Assembly (NCBI GenBank): GCA_963720945.1
Contig: CAVRHH010000013.1
Span: 151,492 to 215,491 of the forward strand
Reading direction: 5' to 3'
Source: Bog-532 sp963720945
Lineage (GTDB): Bacteria > Actinomycetota > Actinomycetes > Streptosporangiales > Streptosporangiaceae
Length of the DNA: 64,000 nucleotides
The position numbers and the translations under genes are program-made. The notes beneath the pieces were generated by a model. It did not search any database, had not been told where the DNA came from, and worked only from the letters and a program-made list of their open reading frames with translations. Below, piece after piece: positions 9,125 to 16,834 of the stretch; positions within the stretch are counted from its first letter, which is position 1, and each line of letters begins with the position of its first letter.

Positions 9125-9184
9125 GTCACTGACATCATCGCATCAGCCGCTCCGCCCGTCACGGAGCCGAAGGGAAGCAGTAGC

Positions 9185-10096
9185 ATGCACGTTTTCGTCA
9201 CCGGAGCCTCCGGATGGATCGGTTCCGCCGCCGTCGATGAACTTCTCGCCGCCGGGCATGAGGTCACCGGGCTCGCCAGGTCCGACGCTTCCGCCGCTGC
9301 CCTCCAGGCAAAGGGGGCTCGCGTCCGCCGCGGTGACCTCGACGATCTCGCGAGCATCCGTGCTGGCGCTGAGGCCGCCGAAGCCGTCATCCATCTCGCG
9401 AACAAGCACGACTGGTCCAACCCGGCCGCCTCGAGCGCAGCCGAGCGAGCCGCGGTCCAGACGATAGGCGATGCGCTCGTCGGCACCGACCGCCCCTTCC
9501 TGCTCGCCTCGGGCGTCGCCGGCCTCACCCGGGGCAGGCCTGCCAGGGAAGACGATGCGTCCCCGTTCCATGGCCCGGAGTCGCCGCGTGGAGGCAGCGA
9601 GAATCTCGCGCTCGAGTTCGTCGATCGCGGTGTGCACACCGTGAGCCTGCGCTTTGCGCCGACCGTGCACGGAGCTGGCGACCACGGGTTCATCGCGACG
9701 ATCGCCGGGGTGGCCCGCGAGAAGGGCGTCTCCGGTTACCCGGGAGACGGGACCAACCGGTGGGCCGCCGTGCACCGGTCCGATGCCGCGCGCCTCGTCG
9801 CTCTTGGACTCGCGAAGGCTCCGGCGGGCACCCGCCTGCACGCCGTCGCGGAAGACGGCATACCCACCCGCGACATCGCGGAGGCCATCGGCCGCGCCTT
9901 CGGCCTCCCCGTCATATCGATCGCCCCTGATGACGTCCAAGGTCATTTCGGCTGGATCGGCACCTTCTTCGGCATGGATCTCACGGCGACGAGCACTGTG
10001 ACACGGGAGCTTCTCGGCTGGGTACCCGCAGGCCCGACTCTCATCGAGGACCTCGACGCGGGTGCGTACTCGGCACGCGCGCCGATGGCCGGGTAA
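9185..10096 (+). CDS. NAD-dependent epimerase/dehydratase-family (extended SDR) protein
   Basis: A 303-residue protein starting MHVFVTGASGWIGSAAVDEL, the TGAxGWIG Rossmann motif of atypical/extended SDRs, followed by a RRGDLDD strand-end acidic motif and AVIHLANK. The usual YxxxK is not obvious, as in many NmrA/flavonol-reductase-like atypical SDRs. A purine-rich ribosome site (GAAGGGAAG) precedes the ATG; the frame is open a further 24 codons upstream but that stretch overlaps the operators. Probably regulated by the divergent TetR. Substrate unknown. Confidence 0.87.
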   Translation: MHVFVTGASGWIGSAAVDELLAAGHEVTGLARSDASAAALQAKGARVRRGDLDDLASIRAGAEAAEAVIHLANKHDWSNPAASSAAERAAVQTIGDALVGTDRPFLLASGVAGLTRGRPAREDDASPFHGPESPRGGSENLALEFVDRGVHTVSLRFAPTVHGAGDHGFIATIAGVAREKGVSGYPGDGTNRWAAVHRSDAARLVALGLAKAPAGTRLHAVAEDGIPTRDIAEAIGRAFGLPVISIAPDDVQGHFGWIGTFFGMDLTATSTVTRELLGWVPAGPTLIEDLDAGAYSARAPMAG

Positions 10097-10110
10097 GGGG
10101 GGCTTCGAGC

Positions 10111-10209
10111 ATGGCTGCATTGATCGTCTTCGGCCATGGTCCGGGAATACCGCATGCGACAGCGGAGCGATTCGGGCGCGAGGGTTGCTCCCTGCTGGTT
10201 GCCCCTGGC
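10111..10209 (+). pseudogene. N-terminal remnant of an SDR oxidoreductase
   Basis: Frame 10111-10209 encodes MAALIVFGHGPGIPHATAER and stops after about 33 residues. The GHGPGIPHATA stretch resembles the GxGPGIG cofactor motif of an SDR and is followed by FGREGCSLLVA, but nothing downstream continues the fold. Read as a truncated remnant in the scarred stretch before the AraC gene. Confidence 0.45.
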
Positions 10210-10284
10210 TAACCGGTTCGGCGGCGCAAATGGTCATGCCGTACTGGGAGCCGCCGCACGGCCGCCCTGCCTCCCGGGTCCCCT

Positions 10285-10989
10285 GTGGGGTGCACCGGCT
10301 GCCGGTTAGCGCTGTGGCCAGCCGAGCGCGTCGAATACGGCGACAGGGTTGAGGTAGTCCCGCCAGTGCACGACTTCCCTGTCGCGGAGGGTGAGGCCTA
10401 CCGGTTCGCCGGCGACATCGGCACGGGGCTCGTCCGGGCGCTACCGCCGGTGCTCTCACTTCCCGCGAGCATCGATGATCCGATTCACGGCGTGGTCACG
10501 CTCCTGTCGAGGGAGATGGCGCACGCCGAGCCCGGCCAGCAGACAGTGCTCGACAGGCTGCTCGACGTCCTAGTGGTGCTGGGGCTCCGGACCGGCCTCG
10601 CCCGCAGCGTAAGCGCCCCGGCGTGGTTCCGCGCGGCTTCCGACCCGCGCCTCTCCCCGGCCCTGCAGGCGATGCACGCCAAACCCGGCGAGCCGTGGAC
10701 CGTGGATGACCTGGCGAAGCTCAGCAACATGTCCCGGGCCACGTTCGCGCGCGTCTTCCAGCAGGCGCTCGGCCAGGCACCCATGAAGTACCTCACAGAC
10801 TGGCGCATGACGCTCGCGCGAGACCTTCTGCTCGACCAGGAAGCAACACTGGCCGAGATCGCCAGCCAAGTCGGCTACTCATCCGAGTACGCGTTCGCCA
10901 CGGCATTCCGCCGGCACCACGGGCAGCCACCCGGCCGCTGGCGGCAGCAAGCGGCGCTGAAAACACCCGTCGGCATCCCGGGCCACTGA
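10285..10989 (+). CDS. AraC-family regulator, N-terminal domain shortened
   Basis: The C-terminal half is a sound AraC/XylS DNA-binding domain with two HTHs: WTVDDLAKLSNMSRATFARV and ATLAEIASQVGYSSEYAFAT. Upstream, LVRALPPVLSLPA is typical of cupin-type (AraC_binding_6) regulators, but only about 80 residues of the roughly 170-residue sensor domain remain. No good start codon with a ribosome site is visible; the ATG at 10285 falls in out-of-family sequence. It is either a decayed regulator or one whose N-terminus was lost by deletion. It faces the truncated ABC gene on the other strand. Confidence 0.65.
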   Translation: MGCTGCRLALWPAERVEYGDRVEVVPPVHDFPVAEGEAYRFAGDIGTGLVRALPPVLSLPASIDDPIHGVVTLLSREMAHAEPGQQTVLDRLLDVLVVLGLRTGLARSVSAPAWFRAASDPRLSPALQAMHAKPGEPWTVDDLAKLSNMSRATFARVFQQALGQAPMKYLTDWRMTLARDLLLDQEATLAEIASQVGYSSEYAFATAFRRHHGQPPGRWRQQAALKTPVGIPGH

Positions 10990-11027
10990 GACACCTCTAT
11001 ATCAAGCCTTCAGGAGCTGCCGGGCCA

Positions 11028-11473
<446 letters not shown>

Positions 11474-11477
<4 letters not shown>

Positions 11478-11956
11478 GGCTGGCTCCGCTCGAGCGCCTG
11501 CCTGGTCCGGGCGGCCAGGTCGCCCTGGTCCACGCCGGCCAGCGCCAGCGCCCGGGGCACGGTGCCGGCCTGCGCGCCGAGCACGGCAAGCAGCAGGTGC
11601 CCAGGACGGACCTGCCGTTCCCCGAGGGTGCCCACCCGTTCCAGCACCGCTTTGGCTGACGCCGCCCAGCGCACCCGGCGTCCCGGGTCACGGCTGGCCA
11701 CCGGCAGGCCGCCGGGCGGCAGCGTGACCCCGGCGGCAGCCAGGCTCTGCCGGAACTCACGGTCCAGGGCCGCGTGGATCCCGTCCCGGTCCAGGCCGGC
11801 CGAGGCGAGCACGTCCCGTGCCTCGGTTCCGTGCTCGCCGGTCATCGCCAGCAGCAGGTGCTCGGCCTCGATCACCGGCGCCCCCGCCTCTTCCGCCTCC
11901 TTCCCGGCCTGCCGGACGATCGCGCGGGCATGCTCAGTGAACCGCACCACTGCCAT
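11474..11956 (-). CDS. Clp N-terminal (repeat) domain protein
   Basis: A 160-residue protein made of two Clp R-domain repeats: FTEHARAIVRQAGKEAEEAG with EAEHLLLAM, then VRPGHLLLAVLGAQ. It lacks the AAA+ modules of ClpC/ClpB. Stand-alone Clp-N proteins are thought to act as adaptors or substrate-binding modules; this one has no catalytic motif. It abuts the upstream HTH gene by one base and overlaps the ABC gene by 4 nt, forming an operon. Its function is inferred only from the domain. Confidence 0.85.
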
Positions 11957-12186
11957 TACCGTCTCCTCAGCGTGACGCCCGCGGCGATGAGCCGCGCGGC
12001 GTGCTTCTTGTGGACCGCCTGCCGGGTGACGCCGAGCGCCTCGGCGACCTGCGGCCAGCCCCAGCTGGCCCGCATCGCCCGCTCGACCGCCACGTCCTCC
12101 AGCTGGTCGGCCAGCCGCCGCAGCGCCGCGACCGCAGCCAGCGCGTCAGCCGGATCGGCGTCCGGCCGGATCTCCGTCACTTCCAT
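11956..12186 (-). CDS. Small HTH DNA-binding protein, operon regulator
   Basis: A 76-residue protein with a single HTH, WGWPQVAEALGVTRQAVHKK, preceded by a helical ALAAVAALRRLADQLEDVAV segment suited to dimerisation. I start it at ATG 12186 (MEVTEIRP) because the alternative ATG at 12207 lies inside the palindromic promoter. HTH proteins of this type are commonly encoded directly before Clp-N genes in actinobacteria and likely regulate the pair. With the -10 box ending 7 nt before the ATG, the message may be leaderless. Confidence 0.8.
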   Translation of the reverse strand: MEVTEIRPDADPADALAAVAALRRLADQLEDVAVERAMRASWGWPQVAEALGVTRQAVHKKHAARLIAAGVTLRRR

Positions 12187-12190
12187 ACAA

Positions 12191-12231
12191 GCAACTCTAG
12201 TTGACAAAACGAATTAGTCAACCTGAGTTGC
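12191..12231 (-). promoter_or_regulatory. Palindromic promoter/operator of the HTH/Clp-N operon
   Basis: GCAACTCTAGTTGAC (12191-12205) and GTCAACCTGAGTTGC (12217-12231) form a 15-bp inverted repeat with two mismatches and an 11-bp spacer. Read on the minus strand it contains TTGACT and, 16 bp later, TAGAGT, a good -35/-10 pair. The -10 ends 7 nt before ATG 12186, so transcription would begin at or beside the start codon. An HTH dimer bound here would block the promoter. Confidence 0.7.
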
Positions 12232-12394
12232 TACCGTTAGCGGTCCGCACGCCAGGCGCGGTGATGTTCAGCCAGGGACCGGGTGCCGCATCCGGCCGGC
12301 TTGCCCTGCTCGCCCGCGCGACGTCATTGCGGAGCGTGCCGGAGCGGAGCGCCCGCGGTTGCGCGGCAAGTCCCCGGCGTGTCGTTACCCGCCG

Positions 12395-12480
12395 CCAGTC
12401 CCCGGCTCGTCGGCGTCTCGTCAACCGGCACCCACCGGACCTCGGCCGTCTCGTCAATCTCCGGCTCCCCGACGCGCTCG
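12395..12480 (-). pseudogene. Possible Nudix hydrolase C-terminal fragment
   Basis: The minus strand encodes EIDETAEVRWVPVDE, which resembles the C-terminal part of Nudix hydrolases, but no Nudix box or start is nearby. The rest of 12232-12523 shows no gene. Weak call from one short motif. Confidence 0.25.
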
Positions 12481-12523
12481 GCCCCGTGCGACAGCCTGGC
12501 TGGTCTGCCCCGATAGCTCGCGT

Positions 12524-15500
12524 TCAGACGTTACGGCGGTACTGGCCACCGACCTCGAAGAAGGCCTCGGTGATCTGCTGCAGGCTGCACACCCGGGCCG
12601 CGTCCATCAGCGCGGCGAACACGTTGCCGCCCGAGCGCGCCGCCTCCTGCAGCCCGGCCAGCGCGTCGTGCGCCGCCTCGTGGTTCCGTGCCTGGAAGTC
12701 GCGGACCCGGTCCAGCTGGGATCGCTTTTCCTGCTCGGTCGCGCGGGCGAGTTCCACCTTGACGGGCTCGGTCCCGGCGGGATTGCGGAAGGTGTTGACG
12801 CCGATGAGCGGCAGGCTGCCGTCGTGCTTGCGCTGTTCGTAGAGCATCGACTCGTCCTGGATGCGGCCACGCTGGTAGCCGGTCTCCATCGCGCCGAGCA
12901 CCCCGCCGCGCTCGCTGATCCGGTCGAACTCGGCCAGCACCGCCTCCTCAACCAGGTCGGTGAGCTCGTCGATGATGAACGAGCCCTGCAGCGGGTTCTC
13001 GTTCGCCGCGAGGCCCCACTCGCGGTTGATGATCAGCTGGATCGCCAGCGCCCGCCGGACCGACTCCTCGCTGGGCGTGGTGACGGCCTCGTCGTAGGCG
13101 TTGGTGTGCAGGCTGTTGCAGTTGTCGTAGATGGCGCACAGCGCCTGCAGGGTGGTGCGGATGTCGTTGAAGCTCATCTCCTGGGCGTGCAGCGACCGGC
13201 CCGACGTCTGCACGTGGTACTTCAGCTTCTGCGACCGCTCGCTGGCGCCGTACCGGTCCCGCATGGCGGTCGCCCAGATCCGGCGGGCGACCCGGCCGAT
13301 GACGGAGTACTCGGCGTCCATGCCGTTGGAGAAGAAGAACGACAGGTTGGGCGCGAAATCGTCGATGTGCATGCCCCGGGCGAGGTAGGCCTCCACGTAC
13401 GTGAATCCGTTGGCCAGCGTGAACGCGAGCTGGCTGATCGGATTGGCCCCGGCCTCGGCGATGTGGTAACCGGAGATCGACACCGAGTAGAAGTTGCGCA
13501 CCTGGTTCTGGATGAACCATTCCTGGATGTCGGCCATCATCCGCAGGCTGAACTCGGTCGAGAAGATGCACGTGTTCTGGCCCTGGTCCTCCTTGAGGAT
13601 GTCGGCCTGCACCGTGCCCCGCACGCTGGACAGCACCCGGGCCCGGATCGCGGCGGCATCCTCCCCGGCCGGCTCGCGGCCGTGGTCCGCGCGGAACGCG
13701 TCCAGGCCCTGGTCGATGGCGGTGTTGAGGAAGAAGGCCAGGATGGTGGGCGCCGGCCCGTTGATCGTCATCGACACCGACGTGCTCGGGGCGGCCAGGT
13801 CGAACCCGGCGTAGAGTGCCTTCATGTCGTCCAGCGTCGCGATCGACACCCCCGAGGTGCCGACCTTCCCGTAGACGTCCGGGGGCTCGTCCGGGTCGCG
13901 CCCGTACAGGGTGACCGAGTCGAACGCGGTGGACAGCCGGGTGGCCGGGGCGTGCGCGGCGAGCAGCTTGAAGCGCCGGTTGGTACGGAACGGGTCGCCT
14001 TCCCCGGCGAACATCCGGGCCGGGTCCTCGCCCTCCCGCTTGAAGGGGAACACGCCCGCGGTGAACGGGAAGTAACCCGGCAGGTTCTCCTCCCGCAGGA
14101 ACCGCAGCAGTTCGCCGTGGTCGGCGTAACGCGGCAGTGCCACCCGAGGGATCACGGTGCCGGACAGCGTCTCGCGGCTCAGCTCGGTGTGCAGCTCGCG
14201 GTCGCGTATCCGCACGACCTGCTCATCACCCGAGTACGACGCCACCACGGCCGGCCAGCGCTCCAGGAGCCGGGCGCTCGAATCGCTGACGTCCGCCCGC
14301 GCCCGTTCGGCCAGCGCAGCCACGGCCCCGGCCGCTACGCCGGCCCGTTCCGCACTCGGCTGGCCGTCGCCGGCCGGTGCCCCGCGGTCCGGTCCCGTCG
14401 CAGGCGTTTCCTCGGCCGCCAGCTCGGCGGCGACGGCGGTCAGCTGCTGCAGGCGGCGGGCCGCCGCCACCTGCCGGGCGGTCTCCGCGTGGTAGTCCCG
14501 CACGGTCGCGGCGATCCCGGCCAGGTACCCGATCCGCGCCGGCGGGATGACCGGCGCCGCGCCGGTGGACGTCCGGCCCACCGCGGCCGGCAGCACACCC
14601 TCGGCGAGGTGCAGGCCATGGCCGCCCAGCAGCCGGGCCAGGTGCTGGTAGAGAGCGGTAACGCCGTTGTCGTTGAAGGTGGCGGCGCTGGTCCCGAAGA
14701 CGGGCATGTCCTCGGGCCGTGCGCCGAACGCGTCCCGGTTGCGGATCAGCTGGCGGGACACGTCGCGGAGGGCGTCGGCGCCGCCACGCCGCTCGAACTT
14801 GTTGACCGCCACCACGTCGGCGAAGTCCAGCATGTCGATCTTTTCCAGCTGGGACGCCGCGCCGAACTCGGGTGTCATCACGTACAGCGAGACGTCGGCC
14901 AGCGGCACGACCGCCGCGTCGCCCTGCCCGATCCCCGGCGTCTCCAGGATCACCAGGTCGTAACCGGCCGCCTGGCAGGCGCCGATGATGGCCTCGATGC
15001 CGTCCGGCAGCTCGTGGGCGCCCCGGGTGGCCAGCGACCGGAAGAAGAGGTGGTCGCCGTCGAGGGCGTTCATCCGGATCCGGTCGCCGAGCAGCGCCCC
15101 GCCGCTGCGCCGGTGGGTCGGGTCGACGGCCAGCACCGCCACGCGCAGCTTGTCCTGCTGGTCGGTGCGGAACCGCCGGACCAGCTCATCGGTCAGCGAC
15201 GACTTGCCTGACCCGCCGGTCCCGGTGATACCGAGCACCGGGACCCGCCGGGACGCTGCGGCCGCGGTGAGCGCCTCGCGGTCCGCTTCCGGCAGGCGCC
15301 CGGCCTGCAGGCAGGTGATCGCCCGGGCCAGCGCGCGCCGCTCGCCGGCCAGCACGGCATCGACGGGGACGGGGGCGTCCGCGAGGTCGGTGTCGCAGTC
15401 CCGGATGAGCTGATTGATCATGGCCGCCAGGCCGAGCTGCTGGCCGTCCTCTGGGGAGAAGATGCGCACCCCCGCCTCGGACAGCCGCGCGATCTCGTCC

Positions 15501-15829
15501 GGGACGATCACCCCGCCCCCGCCGCCGAAGATCCGGACGTGCCCGGCGCCGGCCTCGGCCAGCAGCTGCGCCAGGTACTCGAAGTACTCGACGTGGCCGC
15601 CCTGGTAGGAGCTGACCGCGACGCCCTGCGCGTCCTCCTCGAGCACCGCGTCGACGACCTCGCGGACCGAGCGGTCGTGCCCGAGGTGCACGACCTCGGC
15701 GCCCTGTGCCTGCAGGATGCGGCGCATGATGTTGATCGCGGCGTCGTGCCCGTCGAACAGCGCGGCCGCGGTCACGAACCGCACCGGATGCACCGGCACG
15801 TGCAGCTGGTTCTTCGGTGAACCGGTCAC
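12524..15829 (-). CDS. icmF: Fused isobutyryl-CoA mutase with G-protein chaperone (IcmF)
   Basis: The 1,101 residues show the IcmF order. An N-terminal B12-binding domain carries DGHDAAINIMRRIL with the cobalt-ligating His. A MeaB-like GTPase follows with P-loop GTGGSGKSSLTDEL (near residue 205), VDPTHRRSGGALLGDRIRM and VNKFERRG. The C-terminal half is the large acyl-CoA mutase TIM barrel (FPFTAGVFPFKREGEDPARM, then TNRRFKLLAAHAPATRLSTA). IcmF interconverts isobutyryl-CoA and n-butyryl-CoA using adenosylcobalamin, with the built-in GTPase loading and protecting the cofactor. Length and motifs are complete. It is divergent from a MarR regulator, which probably controls it. Confusion with methylmalonyl-CoA mutase is unlikely given the fusion. 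Confidence 0.95.
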   Translation of the reverse strand: MTGSPKNQLHVPVHPVRFVTAAALFDGHDAAINIMRRILQAQGAEVVHLGHDRSVREVVDAVLEEDAQGVAVSSYQGGHVEYFEYLAQLLAEAGAGHVRIFGGGGGVIVPDEIARLSEAGVRIFSPEDGQQLGLAAMINQLIRDCDTDLADAPVPVDAVLAGERRALARAITCLQAGRLPEADREALTAAAASRRVPVLGITGTGGSGKSSLTDELVRRFRTDQQDKLRVAVLAVDPTHRRSGGALLGDRIRMNALDGDHLFFRSLATRGAHELPDGIEAIIGACQAAGYDLVILETPGIGQGDAAVVPLADVSLYVMTPEFGAASQLEKIDMLDFADVVAVNKFERRGGADALRDVSRQLIRNRDAFGARPEDMPVFGTSAATFNDNGVTALYQHLARLLGGHGLHLAEGVLPAAVGRTSTGAAPVIPPARIGYLAGIAATVRDYHAETARQVAAARRLQQLTAVAAELAAEETPATGPDRGAPAGDGQPSAERAGVAAGAVAALAERARADVSDSSARLLERWPAVVASYSGDEQVVRIRDRELHTELSRETLSGTVIPRVALPRYADHGELLRFLREENLPGYFPFTAGVFPFKREGEDPARMFAGEGDPFRTNRRFKLLAAHAPATRLSTAFDSVTLYGRDPDEPPDVYGKVGTSGVSIATLDDMKALYAGFDLAAPSTSVSMTINGPAPTILAFFLNTAIDQGLDAFRADHGREPAGEDAAAIRARVLSSVRGTVQADILKEDQGQNTCIFSTEFSLRMMADIQEWFIQNQVRNFYSVSISGYHIAEAGANPISQLAFTLANGFTYVEAYLARGMHIDDFAPNLSFFFSNGMDAEYSVIGRVARRIWATAMRDRYGASERSQKLKYHVQTSGRSLHAQEMSFNDIRTTLQALCAIYDNCNSLHTNAYDEAVTTPSEESVRRALAIQLIINREWGLAANENPLQGSFIIDELTDLVEEAVLAEFDRISERGGVLGAMETGYQRGRIQDESMLYEQRKHDGSLPLIGVNTFRNPAGTEPVKVELARATEQEKRSQLDRVRDFQARNHEAAHDALAGLQEAARSGGNVFAALMDAARVCSLQQITEAFFEVGGQYRRNV

Positions 15830-15879
15830 GGGAACCTCCCGCCTGTGAGCGGCCGTACAGCCAGCTCCCGCGCGGATAC

Positions 15880-15901
15880 TTGGACGACTAATATTTGGAC
15901 G
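15880..15901. promoter_or_regulatory. Direct-repeat operator candidate upstream of icmF
   Basis: TTGGACG occurs at 15880-15886 and again at 15895-15901, 15 bp apart, in an AT-rich patch about 50-70 bp upstream of the icmF start. It may bind the divergent MarR regulator. Inference from position and repetition. Confidence 0.35.
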
Positions 15902-15943
15902 TTAAAATAAAAGGGGCCGGATGTCAAGCCCTGGTTAGTCCGA

Positions 15944-16083
15944 AGTTCCCCCGAGCCGATTTGCCTGATGCGTTTGACCAGGTAGTAGAGCCCTTGATCG
16001 CGGAGATTACATGACTACGTAGTCATGGGCTCAGGCTGTTTCACCTGGTCAACGACTATGTTGGCCCGTCGCTGGGGGGAACT
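15944..16083. repeat. Nested palindrome, MITE-like element of about 140 bp
   Basis: Concentric inverted arms are visible: AGTTCCCCC/GGGGGAACT (15944-15952 and 16075-16083), TTGACCAGGT/ACCTGGTCAA (15974-15983 and 16043-16052) and GAGCCC/GGGCTC (15988-15993 and 16027-16032). Near the centre is the perfect 16-bp palindrome ATGACTACGTAGTCAT (16011-16026). No reading frame is plausible inside. It sits between icmF and the MarR gene. It may be a miniature IS derivative or a large regulatory hairpin. Confidence 0.6.
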
Positions 16084-16086
16084 GCG

Positions 16087-16131
16087 GGTTAGTGGCCGGA
16101 CGTCAAGACCGGTTAGTGGCCGGACGTCAAG
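16087..16131. repeat. Direct repeats GGTTAGTGGCCGGACGTCAA
   Basis: Two exact copies start at 16087 and 16111 (24-bp period). A degenerate relative, GGCCGGATGTCAAG followed by GGTTAG, lies at about 15916-15938 on the other side of the palindrome. They flank the MITE-like element and precede marR by about 50 bp. Origin unknown; they could be IS-end debris or regulator sites. Confidence 0.6.
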
Positions 16132-16183
16132 CCCGGATTCAGGGTCGTAGCCGTCCCGGTCCGGCTCACGTACGGTAGGCAGC

Positions 16184-16834
16184 GTGCCTGATCATGAGCC
16201 TTTTGACCCCATCGCCGAGGCACACCGGCAATGGCGCGCCCGGTGGCCGGAGCAGGCCGACCGGATGGCCGCCGTCACGTCGGTGATGCGGGTCCAGCAG
16301 CTGCTGCTGAGCCTGGTCGAGGACACGCTGAAGCCGTACGGCCTGACCTTCGCCGCCTACGAGGCCCTGCGCCTGCTGGCCTTCGGCCGCCATGGATCGC
16401 TGCCCATGGGCAAGATGGGCGAACGGCTGATGGTGCATCCGGCGTCGGTGACCAACGCCATCACCCGGCTGGAACACCGCGGCCTGGTGGAGCGGCGGCT
16501 GTCCCCCGCCGACCGGCGCGTCGTCCTGGCCACGATCACACCGGCCGGGCAGGCGCTGGTGCACGAGGCGACGGAGGCTCTCAACCAGGCCTCGTTCGGC
16601 CTTCCCGGCCTTACCGCGGACCAGGCGGCCGAGATCACGTCCGGTCTGCGGACGGTCCGGATCGCGGCCGGAGACGTCACGGCAAGCGCGGACGTCCCGG
16701 CAAGCGCGGACGTCCCGGCAAGCGCGGACGTCCCGGCAAGCGCGGACACCGCCGCGGCTCAACTGGCCGTCGCAGCCACCAGCGACCCCGGCCCAGCCGG
16801 TCAGGCCGGTGACCCGGACAGGCAGCGGCCTTAG
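16184..16834 (+). CDS. MarR-family transcriptional regulator
   Basis: A 216-residue protein with a MarR winged helix: VQQLLLSLVEDTLKPYGLTF, the HTH MGERLMVHPASVTNAITRLE, and the wing HRGLVERRLSPADRRVVLATI with the conserved DRR. The family is usually about 150 residues. The extra 60 C-terminal residues are low-complexity, with PASADV repeated four times. It is divergent from icmF, and similar MarR/mutase pairs suggest control by an acyl-CoA. Its stop overlaps the end of the facing histidine kinase gene by 4 bp. Confidence 0.88.
   Translation: MPDHEPFDPIAEAHRQWRARWPEQADRMAAVTSVMRVQQLLLSLVEDTLKPYGLTFAAYEALRLLAFGRHGSLPMGKMGERLMVHPASVTNAITRLEHRGLVERRLSPADRRVVLATITPAGQALVHEATEALNQASFGLPGLTADQAAEITSGLRTVRIAAGDVTASADVPASADVPASADVPASADTAAAQLAVAATSDPGPAGQAGDPDRQRP
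16681..16752 (+). repeat. 18-bp in-frame tandem repeat in the marR 3' end
   Basis: Four copies of an 18-bp unit beginning GGCAAGCGCGGACGTCCC, the last diverged, encode repeated ASADVP. Copy number change would lengthen or shorten the protein tail without shifting frame. Confidence 0.75.

Noticed and set aside
12359..15211. Long plus-strand frame of 950 codons opposite icmF
   Set aside because: No domain; icmF on the other strand has full-length homology and all motifs.
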